Source of the DNA: an uncultured Akkermansia sp.
GTDB lineage: Bacteria > Verrucomicrobiota > Verrucomicrobiia > Verrucomicrobiales > Akkermansiaceae
Reading direction: 5' to 3'
Length of the DNA: 64,000 nucleotides
Assembly (NCBI GenBank): GCA_905200945.1
Contig: CAJKMG010000008.1
Span: 1 to 64,000 of the forward strand
A program made the position numbers and the translations under genes. Below, piece by piece: positions 22,306 through 32,030 of this stretch (position 1 is the stretch's first letter; each line of letters starts with the position of its first letter). The notes beneath the pieces were generated by a model. That model ran no database searches, was not told where the DNA came from, and saw only the letters and a list, made by a program, of their open reading frames with translations.

Positions 22306-24888
22306 ATGAATAATTTTACGCCTAGGGCGCAACAAGTGCTGGCGCATGCGCGCCGGGAAGCGGACCGCTTCAATCATCATTACATAGGAACCGAACACCT
22401 TCTGCTCGGCCTGCTCAAGCTGGGCAAGGGCGTGGCCGTCACCATCCTGGAAAATCTGGGCGTGGAGCTTACCGCCGTGCGCAAACAGGTGGAGGAACAA
22501 ATAGGCCGGGGAACGGAACCCCAGGCGGAGGGCAACATCCCGTACACCCCCAGGGTGCGCAAAGTCCTGGCAATGGCAAACAGGGAAGCCCAGGAACTCA
22601 ATCACACGTATGTGGGCACGGAACACCTGCTCCTGGGTCTCATCCGTGACGGCGACGGCGTGGCCGGACAGATTCTGCGCCACTTCGGCGTGGATTTGGA
22701 ACAGGCGCGGCGCGAACTGCTGGACGTGCTGACCCCCAAATACCAGATGGACGCGGATGAAGACAACATCATCCCGGACGACGATGACGACGAGGAGGAA
22801 AATGAATCCCCCGCTATCCCGACGGACGAACCTTCCTCCCCCTCCTACGCCAGACAGCAGAAATCCAAGACCCCAGCACTCCAGGCCTTCGGCCGGGACA
22901 TGACCCAGCTGGCCCGGGACGGCAAGCTGGACCCCGTGATCGGCCGTGCCTCGGAAATTGAGCGCGTCATCCAGATCCTGTGCCGCAGGAACAAGAACAA
23001 TCCTGTTCTGCTCGGTGAAGCCGGGGTGGGCAAGACCGCCATCGTGGAAGGGCTGGCCCAGGAAATAGCCCAGGGCCATGTTCCGGAGCTCCTGCGCAGC
23101 AAGAGAGTCATCTCCCTGGATCTGGCGCTGATGGTGGCCGGCACCAAATACCGCGGCCAGTTTGAAGAACGGCTCAAGGCCGTGATGGATGAAATACGCC
23201 GGGAAGGCAATGTCATCCTTTTCATTGACGAACTGCACACCATCGTGGGCGCCGGCTCCGCGGAAGGCTCCATGGACGCCTCCAACATCATCAAGCCCGC
23301 CCTCTCCCGAGGGGAGCTCCAGGCCATAGGCGCCACTACGCTCAACGAATACAGGAAACACATTGAGAAGGACGCCGCCCTGGAACGCCGCTTCCAGCAG
23401 GTGCAGGTAGGGGAACCCTCCGTGGACGACACCATCCGGATTCTTGCCGGCATCCAGCCCAAGTATGAGGAACATCACAAGGTGCACTATACGAAGGAAG
23501 CCATTGAAGCCGCAGCCAAGCTCTCCCACCGCTATCTGACGGGCCGTTTCCTGCCGGACAAAGCCATCGACATCCTGGATGAAGCGGGAGCGCGCAAGCG
23601 CGTCTCCCAGATGACCCGCCCGGACCACATCAGCGACATGGAAACCCGCATTGCGGAAATCAAGGAACGCAAGGACAAGGCTGTGGAAACCCAGCTTTTT
23701 GAGGATGCAGCCCGCCTCCGCGACGAGGAAAAACAAGCCAAGGCGGAACTTCAGAACATGCTGGAAACCTGGCGCAATTCCTATGAGAGCAACTACGTTC
23801 CGGTGACGGATGAAGACGTGATGAGCGTGCTCTCCAAATGGACGGGCATCCCGCTGGCCCGGATGGAGGAAAAAGAAACCACCAAGCTTTTGCGGATGGA
23901 GGAAGAGTTGAAAAGCAAAGTCATCGGCCAGGACGAGGCGGCCTCCGCCATCGCCCGCGCCCTGCGGCGCAGCCGCGCGGACATCAAGGATCCGCGCCGT
24001 CCGATCGGCTCATTCCTCTTCCTGGGCCCCACCGGCGTGGGCAAAACCTATCTGGCCCGCAATCTGGCGGAAATCATGTTCGGCACCGCGGACGCTCTGA
24101 TTCAGGTGGACATGAGCGAATATATGGAAAAACACACCACGTCCCGTCTCATCGGTTCTCCTCCCGGCTACGTAGGCCATGACGAAGGCGGCCAGCTCAC
24201 GGAAGCCGTCCGGCGCAGGCCCTACTCCGTCATCCTCTTTGATGAAGTGGAAAAGGCCCATCCGGATGTCATGAACCTGCTTCTCCAGATTCTGGAAGAA
24301 GGCAGCGTGACGGACTCCCTGGGACGCAAGATCAACTTCCGCAACACCATCATCATCCTGACCTCCAACGTAGGGGCTGCGTCCGCCAAGCGGCAGAGCA
24401 CCATGGGCTTCGGCGCCATGGCCGCCGACAACGCGGACTACGCCGCCATGAAGGAAAAAATTCTGGAAGAAGCGCGCAAGCAATTCCGGCCGGAATTCCT
24501 GAACCGCTTTGATGACATTTCCGTCTTCCGCATGCTGGAACGGGATGACCTGGAACGCATCGTGCATCTGGAAGCGGACAAGCTCATCTCCCGTCTCAAG
24601 GCCAAGAACATTACGCTGGCCCTGAGCCCGGAAGCCCTGAGCCTGATCATCAAGAACGGCTACGATCCGCAGTACGGCGCACGCCCGATGCGCCGCGCCA
24701 TCGAACGCCTTCTGGAAGACCCGCTGGCGGAATCCCTGCTGAGGGGAGACGTGAAACCCGGAGATAAAATTGAAGCCGTGGAAACGGACGGGACGGAGAC
24801 ACTCACCTTCCTGCACATCAAGGATAAAACCCCGGCAAAGCCCAAAACGCCGCGCAAGAGGGCTCCACGGAAACCCAAGGCGGAATAA
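22306..24888 (+). CDS. clpC: ATP-dependent Clp protease ATP-binding subunit ClpC
   Basis: ClpC is the AAA+ unfoldase that feeds ClpP and reads phosphoarginine marks. The 860-residue product has two Clp N repeats (about 1-145), an acidic linker (about 150-175), the first AAA module with Walker A GEAGVGKT (237-244), a middle domain with a UVR-like motif, the second AAA module with Walker A GPTGVGKT (about 575-582), and a C-terminal D2-small domain. The tail is Lys/Pro-rich. It is the last gene of the mcsA-mcsB-clpC operon, 28 bp after mcsB, and ends at a strong terminator. ClpP is not in the window. Confidence 0.95.
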   Translation: MNNFTPRAQQVLAHARREADRFNHHYIGTEHLLLGLLKLGKGVAVTILENLGVELTAVRKQVEEQIGRGTEPQAEGNIPYTPRVRKVLAMANREAQELNHTYVGTEHLLLGLIRDGDGVAGQILRHFGVDLEQARRELLDVLTPKYQMDADEDNIIPDDDDDEEENESPAIPTDEPSSPSYARQQKSKTPALQAFGRDMTQLARDGKLDPVIGRASEIERVIQILCRRNKNNPVLLGEAGVGKTAIVEGLAQEIAQGHVPELLRSKRVISLDLALMVAGTKYRGQFEERLKAVMDEIRREGNVILFIDELHTIVGAGSAEGSMDASNIIKPALSRGELQAIGATTLNEYRKHIEKDAALERRFQQVQVGEPSVDDTIRILAGIQPKYEEHHKVHYTKEAIEAAAKLSHRYLTGRFLPDKAIDILDEAGARKRVSQMTRPDHISDMETRIAEIKERKDKAVETQLFEDAARLRDEEKQAKAELQNMLETWRNSYESNYVPVTDEDVMSVLSKWTGIPLARMEEKETTKLLRMEEELKSKVIGQDEAASAIARALRRSRADIKDPRRPIGSFLFLGPTGVGKTYLARNLAEIMFGTADALIQVDMSEYMEKHTTSRLIGSPPGYVGHDEGGQLTEAVRRRPYSVILFDEVEKAHPDVMNLLLQILEEGSVTDSLGRKINFRNTIIILTSNVGAASAKRQSTMGFGAMAADNADYAAMKEKILEEARKQFRPEFLNRFDDISVFRMLERDDLERIVHLEADKLISRLKAKNITLALSPEALSLIIKNGYDPQYGARPMRRAIERLLEDPLAESLLRGDVKPGDKIEAVETDGTETLTFLHIKDKTPAKPKTPRKRAPRKPKAE

Positions 24889-24912
24889 AAGCTTTCCGGC
24901 TTTTCAACCAGG

Positions 24913-24944
24913 GCCCCTGCATGTTGGCATGCGGGGGCTTTTTT
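24913..24944 (+). terminator. rho-independent terminator after clpC
   Basis: The 11-bp stem GCCCCTGCATG / CATGCGGGGGC with loop TTGG is followed by six T residues. Confidence 0.92.
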
Positions 24945-25014
24945 CTTTAACGGATTACGCAAATATCCGCTTTTTCCTGAAAGAACTATTTACCTGTCTT
25001 GTATATATTACAAT

Positions 25015-27561
25015 ATGACCTCTTATTTCCCAAAAATTCTATTACTTTTCGTGCTGACAAGCCTGTTTGTCTTCGCAGAAGATATACAGAAAAACAGAGA
25101 GCGGGAAGCAGCGCGTTCAGTAATCATGCGGACCGTTCCGTCCCTGGCCAAAGCCCCGGAAAAACTGCAACTGGAAATTATTGAAAAAGAAGACGGGCAC
25201 GATGTTTTTGAAACGAAAGCCTCCGGCGGAATACTGAATATCCGGGGAAGCAGCGGCACAGCCCTCTGCCGGGGATTCTATGATTTTCTGAAGACAAACC
25301 GTCTGGGAATGGTTTCCTGGGATAATAAAGATATCCGCTGGCCGGCGCAACTGCCGGATGCCGCGCCGCGCCGCATCGTTTCCCCTTTCCGCAACCACTA
25401 TTACTTCAATGTGGTCACCTATGGCTATACGATGCCTTACTGGACCTGGGAACGCTGGGAAAAAGAAATAGACTGGATGGCTCTGCACGGCATAGATATG
25501 CCTCTGGCCCTGGTTGCCACGGAGGGAATCGCCGTCCGGGTATGGAAACAGCTGGGACTGACGGAGAAAGAAATAGAAGAATTTTATACGGGACCGGCAC
25601 ACCTTCCCTGGCAGCGGATGGGGAACATCGTCAATCATGACGGCCCCCTGCCCGCCAGCTGGCACAAGGAACAAATCGCCCTGCAGCACCGCATCCTGCA
25701 CAGGATGAAATCCCTGGGCATGACCCCCATTTGTCCCGCTTTTTCCGGTTTCGTTCCCCGGGGAATCCTCCGCCTTTATCCGGAAGCGAAGCTTCACCGG
25801 CTGGGGTGGGGAGGCTGGCCTCAAAAAAACCACGCCCATTTTCTTTCTCCGGAAGAGCCCCTTTTCCTTAAAATAGGACGCCTGTACATGCAGGAATGGC
25901 AGAAGGAATTCGGGAAAAACACCTATTTTCTTGCGGACTCCTTCAATGAAATGGAACTTCCCGAAAACAAAGGAGGCGCCGAAGCCCGCAACAATATGCT
26001 CAGCTCCCTCGGGGAACAAATCTACCGCTCCATTTCCTCCACCAACCCGGATGCGGTATGGGTCATGCAGGGATGGATGTTCGGATACCAGCGCAATATC
26101 TGGAACGCAGATACTCTGAAGGCTTTGCTCAGCAAGGTTCCGGACGATAAGATGCTCCTTCTGGACCTGGCGGCGGATTACAACAAGACTTTCTGGCGCA
26201 ACGGCATGAACTGGGACGTCTTCAAGGGGTTTTTCAATAAACCGTGGGTTTACAGCGTGGTTCCCAACATGGGCGGCAAATGCGCCATGACCGGGGTAAT
26301 GGATTTTTACGCCAACGGCCATCTGGAAGCCTTGAACTCTTCATCCAGGGGGCGCCTCTCCGGAATGGGCATGGCCCCGGAAGGGATAGAAAACAATGAC
26401 GTTATCTACGAACTGGTTACGGACGCCGCATGGAGGGACCGCCAGGAGGACGTGGAACAATATCTGGAAAATTATTGCCGTGCCCGATACGGAAATTATC
26501 CGGACAGCATGAAGGAAGCCTGGAATCTGTTCCGCCGCACGGCCTATTCCAGCTTAAAGGACCATCCCCGTTTCAACTGGCAAATGAAACCCGGGACCCG
26601 CAGCTGTTCCGTGAACACAAGCAAAGATTTTCTGAAAGGCCTCTCCTTATTCGTCAACACTCGCGGCCTGGAACAATCCCCGCTGTTCCGCCAGGACGCC
26701 GTTGAGATGACTGCCCATTACCTTGGCATACGCATGAATGAAGCCATCCAGGCCGCTCTGGAAGCTCTGGATGAACAAGACAGGAAAAACACGGAAAAAT
26801 GCATGGAATATTTTCGCAAATACGCCCTTCTGGCAGACACCCTTCTGGAAGGGCACCCCACCTGGAGACTGTCGCGCTGGTTATCATTTGCCCGGTCTCA
26901 CGGAACTTCTCCGGAGGAAAAAGACGGGTATGAACAAAACGCCAGACGGCTGGTGACCAGATGGGGGCCCCCCGTAGACGACTACGCCTCCAGAATATGG
27001 AGCGGCCTTATCCGGGACTATTATCTGCCGCGCTGGGAATATTTTATTCAGAGCCGTCTTTCCGATAAAAATCCGGATATGGGAGCATGGGAGGAAAAAT
27101 GGATCCGTTCCACTGGGGTAAGCGCGGCACACGCGCCCGGGGATCTGGTCAACGCCTGCCGCCAGGCTATCCGGGAGGCGCCGCCCCTGCCTCCTTCCCT
27201 GAAAAGAAAAACAGCCGGATCAATGATAGGAAACTGGACTTCCGCGACGGTATCCACGGAATGGAGTTATCTGGACTGGCCCGTTTCTTCCGCTGATCTT
27301 GAAAAACTCCGGGGGGTGCGCTTCGTCTTCACTTCCGGCAGCCATGCTCTGGAAATAGACGGCGTCGAACTCCTGGAAAACGGCAAAGTAATCGACCGCG
27401 ACCGGCACGCCGGGTTGGCAGGCAAGCCTTCCCGCGGGAATTTCTACAAACTTTCCCTTCCCAAGGGAATCCATGCCAACAACGGATGTTCCCTCAGAGC
27501 CAGGGTCCGCTCCGTGGGCGGAAAATCCTCCAATGGGAAACTGGAACTGATTAAAGAATGA
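25015..27561 (+). CDS. secreted GH89 alpha-N-acetylglucosaminidase
   Basis: GH89 (NAGLU family) enzymes hydrolyse terminal alpha-GlcNAc, for example GlcNAc-alpha-1,4-Gal caps on gastric mucin. The 848-residue product has a signal peptide (about residues 1-21), an N-terminal alpha/beta domain with RGSSGTALCRGFYDFLK, and the catalytic barrel with YYFNVVTYGYTMPYWTWERW, acid/base candidate Glu312 in LADSFNEMELPE, and nucleophile candidate Glu456 in GMAPEGIENNDVIYEL. A helical C-terminal domain and a small beta domain (about 755-848) complete it. A TATATT box sits only 6 bp before the ATG, so the mRNA could have almost no leader. It is a single-gene unit. Confidence 0.93.
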   Translation: MTSYFPKILLLFVLTSLFVFAEDIQKNREREAARSVIMRTVPSLAKAPEKLQLEIIEKEDGHDVFETKASGGILNIRGSSGTALCRGFYDFLKTNRLGMVSWDNKDIRWPAQLPDAAPRRIVSPFRNHYYFNVVTYGYTMPYWTWERWEKEIDWMALHGIDMPLALVATEGIAVRVWKQLGLTEKEIEEFYTGPAHLPWQRMGNIVNHDGPLPASWHKEQIALQHRILHRMKSLGMTPICPAFSGFVPRGILRLYPEAKLHRLGWGGWPQKNHAHFLSPEEPLFLKIGRLYMQEWQKEFGKNTYFLADSFNEMELPENKGGAEARNNMLSSLGEQIYRSISSTNPDAVWVMQGWMFGYQRNIWNADTLKALLSKVPDDKMLLLDLAADYNKTFWRNGMNWDVFKGFFNKPWVYSVVPNMGGKCAMTGVMDFYANGHLEALNSSSRGRLSGMGMAPEGIENNDVIYELVTDAAWRDRQEDVEQYLENYCRARYGNYPDSMKEAWNLFRRTAYSSLKDHPRFNWQMKPGTRSCSVNTSKDFLKGLSLFVNTRGLEQSPLFRQDAVEMTAHYLGIRMNEAIQAALEALDEQDRKNTEKCMEYFRKYALLADTLLEGHPTWRLSRWLSFARSHGTSPEEKDGYEQNARRLVTRWGPPVDDYASRIWSGLIRDYYLPRWEYFIQSRLSDKNPDMGAWEEKWIRSTGVSAAHAPGDLVNACRQAIREAPPLPPSLKRKTAGSMIGNWTSATVSTEWSYLDWPVSSADLEKLRGVRFVFTSGSHALEIDGVELLENGKVIDRDRHAGLAGKPSRGNFYKLSLPKGIHANNGCSLRARVRSVGGKSSNGKLELIKE

Positions 27562-27614
27562 ACGGCTTAAATTCCAGTTGCTTTCCGGAAAGAGCCATAT
27601 GAATCCGTTCCTGT

Positions 27615-27643
27615 GCCGTTTCCTGACCGATTCAGGAAACGGC
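27615..27643. terminator. bidirectional-type terminator hairpin
   Basis: A 12-bp stem GCCGTTTCCTGA / TCAGGAAACGGC with a 5-base loop lies between the convergent GH89 and rhodanese genes. Neither side has a strong T tract. Confidence 0.6.
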
Positions 27644-27691
27644 ATGCCCGGCGCCCCGCGGAATCCCCGCACGGATCAATCGGGATGAAAG

Positions 27692-28060
27692 CTACATTTC
27701 AGACCGGTACAGGTTTTCCACATGGGAATATCCCATCTTCCTGAGCACTTCCAGCGCCTTGTCCGCCCTCTTGCCCGTACGGCAATACAGCAAAATCACG
27801 GCATTCTTATCCGGAAGAAGCTGCGCGGCCCGTTGTTCCACCTCATCTGCCGGAATATTCAAGGCCCCCTCCTTATGTCCCGTGCGGTACTCCTCCGGAG
27901 TTCGGACATCCACCAGCACAATAGGGCGCGCCATGCCGCTTTCCGGAGACACCACCATGGCGGCGGGAGCAGGGGCGCGTTCCGTATTCCTGCTTTTCAG
28001 CCAGACGAAGAGGGCAGTCAGCCCGGTCACCATGACCACGTACAAAACCACATTTTTCAC
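27692..28060 (-). CDS. membrane-anchored rhodanese-like protein
   Basis: The 122-residue product has an N-terminal membrane anchor (VVLYVVMVTGLTALFVWL), then a single rhodanese domain (about residues 45-122) with DVRTPEEYRTGHKEGALNIP and the active-site loop YCRTGKRAD, whose cysteine can carry a persulfide. Such proteins take part in sulfur transfer or redox reactions outside the cytoplasm; the specific substrate is not evident. It is monocistronic and convergent with the GH89 gene. Confidence 0.85.
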   Translation of the reverse strand: MKNVVLYVVMVTGLTALFVWLKSRNTERAPAPAAMVVSPESGMARPIVLVDVRTPEEYRTGHKEGALNIPADEVEQRAAQLLPDKNAVILLYCRTGKRADKALEVLRKMGYSHVENLYRSEM

Positions 28061-28268
28061 GCGGCCACTTCACTAAACCGCGGCGAAGTAATCAAGAGAA
28101 AATAACGCCCAGCCCCCGCACGCAGGCGTCATTTGCCGCCCACGCAGCACTGGCGGCTCCGTTCCACGGGAAAACAATGCTCCAAATATAGAAGCAATAC
28201 GCAGAAGCGGGAAGGGAGAACACTTTCCCTCCCCCCTCCATATTCAGGAAAGCCGGAGAACGATCTCC

Positions 28269-29147
28269 CTACCCCTCATCATCAATCACCACAGCCTGGG
28301 AAGCGAAGCCAAACGCGGGGCTTCCCCATTCCACCACATCTCCGGGTTTCAAATATACCGGAGGCTTCATCCCCATCCCCACGCCTCCCGGAGTTCCGGT
28401 GGAAACCACATCTCCGGGCCATAAGGTCATGAACCGGGAAACATAGGCAATCAGGCGCGGAACAGGCCAGATCAAGTCGTCCGTATTGCCGCTCTGGCGC
28501 ACTTCCCCGTTCACCTTCAATTCAAGAGTAATGCCGGAGCCGTCCCCAAGTTCATCAGCGGAGATAAACGTGGGCCCTATCGGGGCAAAACTGTCATAAC
28601 TCTTCCCCTTGGTCCACTGGCCGCCATGCTCCAGCTGGCAGGCTCTTTCCGAATAGTCGCACATCAGCGTATAGCCGCTGATAGCCCGTGCGGCTTCCTC
28701 CGGGGAAGCGTTTTTCAGCACCTCCTTAATCACTGCGGCCAATTCAATTTCATAATCCAGCTTGTCGCAGCCGGGCGGATACAAAACAACATCGCTGCAG
28801 GAAGTAATGGCGGAAGGCGATTTCAGAAAAATAGCCGGCTCCTGCACGGAATCCCCGTCAAACTCTTTCGCATGGTCCGCATAACTCTTTCCCAGGCACA
28901 CCAGCTTGGAAGGAGAACAGGGCAGCGCGGTATCAATCGTCCATTCAGGGTCAACAGCTTTGGCGGCGGCATTATCCAGAAACGCAGCAATGCGCTTCAT
29001 TTCCTCCCCGCAGGCCCCTGTTTCCCCGCAAATGCAGGCATCCACCTCGGCAAGCACGGAATCCGCCGCCAGGTATTCTCCGCGGCGTTCGCTCCACAGA
29101 GCCATGACGCGCTCCGCCCGGTCGTTCAGGTAAAATCTGATCTTCAC
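28269..29147 (-). CDS. fumarylacetoacetate hydrolase family protein
   Basis: FAH-family enzymes hydrolyse or decarboxylate C-C bonds of 2-oxo acids with a divalent metal. The 292-residue product has a short N-terminal region, then the core KLVCLGKSYADHAKEFDG, EPAIFLKSPSAI, the metal-binding DYEIELAAVI with MCDYSERACQ, KSYDSFAPIGP and the C-terminal GDVVSTGTPGGVGMGM. The exact substrate (acylpyruvate, 2-hydroxyhepta-diene-dioate, oxaloacetate) cannot be told. It lies divergent from leuA at 29314, with about 165 bp between. Confidence 0.88.
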   Translation of the reverse strand: MKIRFYLNDRAERVMALWSERRGEYLAADSVLAEVDACICGETGACGEEMKRIAAFLDNAAAKAVDPEWTIDTALPCSPSKLVCLGKSYADHAKEFDGDSVQEPAIFLKSPSAITSCSDVVLYPPGCDKLDYEIELAAVIKEVLKNASPEEAARAISGYTLMCDYSERACQLEHGGQWTKGKSYDSFAPIGPTFISADELGDGSGITLELKVNGEVRQSGNTDDLIWPVPRLIAYVSRFMTLWPGDVVSTGTPGGVGMGMKPPVYLKPGDVVEWGSPAFGFASQAVVIDDEG

Positions 29148-29313
29148 CTTTGCATCTTACCAAGCTCCCCCTTTTAGGCAAAGGGAGGTTCCGTCATTCT
29201 TCGCTCCGGCGGTACTCTTCCGCCTCCCGGACGCTCTGTGAAAGCATGCAGCGCGTAGGGCTTGCGTTACCGGAGCAAAACATTATCATGCCACCGCTTA
29301 ACATCATTAACCT

Positions 29314-30870
29314 ATGTCCGATCAAATCTACTTTTTTGACACTACCCTGCGCGATGGAGAACAATGCCCCGGAGCATCCATGAACCTACGCGAAAAGCTG
29401 GAAGTGGCGCGGCAAATGGAACGGCTGGGCATGGACGTGATTGAAGCCGGCTTTCCCTGCATTTCCGACGGCGACTTTGAAGCCGTGCACACCATCGCCC
29501 GCGAAATCAAAAAATGCCGCATTGCCGGGCTGGCCCGCTGCGTGAAGGCGGATATTGAAGCGGCGGCCAGGGCCCTGGAACCCGCCGGGGAACGCGCCCG
29601 TATCCACATCTTCCTGGCAACCAGCAAGCTGCACATGCAGTTCAAATTGAAAAAAGCGGAATCCGAAATCCTGCGCATGGCGGCGGAAGGCGTATCCTAT
29701 GCCAAGCAATTCGTACAGGACGTGGAATTTTCACCGGAGGACGCTTCCCGCACAGACCTGGATTTTCTGACCAAAGTCGTGGAAACGGTCATTGATGCCG
29801 GCGCCACTACCGTCAACATTCCGGATACCGTGGGCTACACTACTCCGGACGAATTCTACCGCATTATCCGCCACTTGAAGGAAAATGTGCCGAACATCGG
29901 TAGAGCCGTCATCTCCGTCCATTGCCACAACGACCTTGGCCTGGCCGTAGCCAACTCCCTGGCAGCCGTCCGCGCCGGAGCCCGCCAGGTGGAAGGAACC
30001 ATTAACGGCATCGGCGAACGCGCCGGGAACGTGGCTCTGGAAGAGGTCATCATGGCCCTGCGCACCCGTGCCGGACAATTCGGAGACGTCACGGACAACA
30101 TCAACACGAAGGAAATCGTCCGCACTTCCCGCATCGTGGCCCGCATGAGCGGCATGCAGGTGCAGCGGTCCAAAGCCATCGTGGGGGAAAACGCTTTCGC
30201 CCACTCTTCAGGCATCCACCAGCACGGCATCCTCAACTGCAGGGAAACCTATGAAGTCATGAATCCGCAGACGGTCGGCTGGGGCGCCACGGAACTCCCG
30301 CTCACCAAGCATTCCGGGCGCGCCGCCGTCAAATCCCGGCTGGAACAGCTGGGCCATGTGCTCACGGAAGAGGAAGTCAATACCGTCTTCGAACGCTTCA
30401 AGAAAGTGGGAGATTCCAAAAAATTCGTTTATGATGATGACCTTTCTGCCATTGTGGACGACTCCCTGCATGCCTCCACCGGCTTATGGGAACTGGACTT
30501 CCTGCAATTCGTAGCGGGCAGCCACGCGCGACCCACTGCTACGGTAGGACTGCTCAAGGAAGGCAAAAAATTTGAAGACAGCTCTACAGGCAACGGTGCC
30601 GTGGACGCCGTCATCAAGGCCATTGAACGCATCACCAAACGCAAAGGCACATTGAAAGGTTACAGCGTCAACGCCGCTTCCGAAGGAAAGGACGCGCTGG
30701 GAGAAGTCACGGTGCACGTGGACTTCGGCCAGCCCAAGCCCATCGTGGGCAAGGGCGCTTCTACAGACGTCATCGAAGCCTCCGCCCGCGCCTACCTGAA
30801 CGCGGTCAACCGCTCTATCCGCATGGAAAACATGCCCCAGCCCAATAATCTGGATGCAGGAACCATCTAA
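29314..30870 (+). CDS. leuA: 2-isopropylmalate synthase
   Basis: LeuA condenses acetyl-CoA with 2-oxoisovalerate, the first committed step of leucine synthesis. The 518-residue product has the catalytic TIM barrel (about 1-290) with FDTTLRDGEQCPGASMN and VHCHNDLGLAVANS, a linker domain with FVYDDDLSAIVDDSL, and the C-terminal LeuA dimerisation/leucine-feedback domain (about 385-505; VHVDFGQPKPIVGKG, ASARAYLNAVNRS). It is full length, unlike the paralogue near 10 kb. No leucine-rich leader was found here, so the two copies are probably controlled differently. A GC-rich hairpin follows the stop. Confidence 0.94.
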   Translation: MSDQIYFFDTTLRDGEQCPGASMNLREKLEVARQMERLGMDVIEAGFPCISDGDFEAVHTIAREIKKCRIAGLARCVKADIEAAARALEPAGERARIHIFLATSKLHMQFKLKKAESEILRMAAEGVSYAKQFVQDVEFSPEDASRTDLDFLTKVVETVIDAGATTVNIPDTVGYTTPDEFYRIIRHLKENVPNIGRAVISVHCHNDLGLAVANSLAAVRAGARQVEGTINGIGERAGNVALEEVIMALRTRAGQFGDVTDNINTKEIVRTSRIVARMSGMQVQRSKAIVGENAFAHSSGIHQHGILNCRETYEVMNPQTVGWGATELPLTKHSGRAAVKSRLEQLGHVLTEEEVNTVFERFKKVGDSKKFVYDDDLSAIVDDSLHASTGLWELDFLQFVAGSHARPTATVGLLKEGKKFEDSSTGNGAVDAVIKAIERITKRKGTLKGYSVNAASEGKDALGEVTVHVDFGQPKPIVGKGASTDVIEASARAYLNAVNRSIRMENMPQPNNLDAGTI

Positions 30871-30878
30871 CACGGAAA

Positions 30879-30904
30879 GCGCCCCGTTCGCCCGAACGGG
30901 GCGC
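30879..30904 (+). terminator. GC-rich hairpin after leuA
   Basis: GCGCCCCGTT and AACGGGGCGC pair across a 6-base loop 9 bp after the stop. There is no U-tract, so efficiency is uncertain. Confidence 0.6.
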
Positions 30905-30996
30905 AACCGTGCCCAGCAGCCTGTCAGCCTCTACAGGACTTGCATTTCCTTTGTTCCCATGTCATAAGGACCAAGACTCCTATACCGCACCACCCC

Positions 30997-31911
30997 ATGA
31001 AATCGACACTACTCTTTCTTTGCCTGGCGGGAAGCACGCTGGCCGCACCGCCAACAAAAAAACAGCCGGAACCCGCCGAACCTCTGCCCGTTCTGGAAAA
31101 GAACACCATCGCCATTGACGGTCATCCGGAAAGCGTGGCGGCGGATGTCGAGGGCAATATTTACTTCACCTGCATCGGCTCCAGACTCACGCCTACGGAA
31201 AAAGACAAGGATGGCTATCTGGGCGTCATTCCGCACGGTTCCACAGAGCCGAAAAAAATCACGGACGTAGATACCCTGGATGCGCCGAAGGGATTGTTGT
31301 ATCAGGACGGCTTCCTTTACTGCACGGACGTGGACATGGTATTCAAAATAAACGCCAAGACCGGCGCGATTGAAGGATACGTGGACTTGTCCCCATCCCG
31401 CATGAAATTCCTCAACGACCTGGCGTTCATCAATGGAAGGCTCATGGTTTCCTCCACGGATACCAACCAGATTTTCTATGTGGACACGAATACCAGCTCC
31501 TATGGGGAACTGGTGACCAAACAACCCATCTACAAGCCGAACGGCCTGGCCTGGGACCCGGAAAGAAAGGTTATTTACCTCTGCGAATACGCAACGGATG
31601 AAAAGGGAAAACCCAGCGGACGCCTGCTCTCCATCAACCCCGTTTCCCGGGAGGTTACGGAACTTTCCAAGGAACGGGGACAGTACGACGGGCTGGTTTA
31701 TCGTGACAACGCCCTTTACTACAGCGACTGGTCCAAGGACAAAAAACCGGAAGCTGTCCGCAGGCTGGATCTGAAGACGGGGCGTTCCGCCCCGGTAGCC
31801 ACCGGCCCTGTTGAAGGAGCGGCGGACTTTATCCTGTATGACTCCATGATAGTGGTTCCGGGCATGACGGAAAAGAAAATCCACATCATGCCCATTGGCG
31901 GGAAAAAATAA
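30997..31911 (+). CDS. secreted SMP-30/NHL-like beta-propeller protein
   Basis: Starting at ATG 30997 the product has about 304 residues with a signal peptide (MKSTLLFLCLAGSTLAAPP). The rest is a series of beta-blade repeats such as PESVADVEGNIYFT-like, LDAPKGLLYQDGFLYCTD, FLNDLAFINGRLMVSSTD and KPNGLAWDPERKVIYLCEY, the pattern of SMP-30/gluconolactonase and NHL propellers. Whether it binds a ligand or hydrolyses a lactone is not clear. An upstream in-frame ATG at 30940 would add 19 residues before the signal peptide and is less likely. A strong terminator follows. Confidence 0.8.
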   Translation: MKSTLLFLCLAGSTLAAPPTKKQPEPAEPLPVLEKNTIAIDGHPESVAADVEGNIYFTCIGSRLTPTEKDKDGYLGVIPHGSTEPKKITDVDTLDAPKGLLYQDGFLYCTDVDMVFKINAKTGAIEGYVDLSPSRMKFLNDLAFINGRLMVSSTDTNQIFYVDTNTSSYGELVTKQPIYKPNGLAWDPERKVIYLCEYATDEKGKPSGRLLSINPVSREVTELSKERGQYDGLVYRDNALYYSDWSKDKKPEAVRRLDLKTGRSAPVATGPVEGAADFILYDSMIVVPGMTEKKIHIMPIGGKK

Positions 31912-31944
31912 ACCCGTCAGTTTCTCTTTTATTCCCCTTATCCG

Positions 31945-31981
31945 GGCCGCTGGCGGCATATCCAGCGCTGGCGGCCTTTTT
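31945..31981 (+). terminator. rho-independent terminator after the propeller gene
   Basis: GGCCGC/GCGGCC and an inner GCG/CGC stem form a GC-rich hairpin followed by five T residues. Confidence 0.88.
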
Positions 31982-32030
31982 CAATTTACGGCTTGAAGTA
32001 CACCTGGGGATGCGCTTAGTTAGTGGAGAT

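Noticed and set aside
22249..23736. 495-codon minus-strand ORF opposite clpC
   Set aside because: Shadow of the clpC coding sequence; same explanation.
29150..29313. Search for a second leucine leader before the full-length leuA
   Set aside because: Short ORFs here have no leucine run and no hairpin comparable to the one near 11.35 kb.
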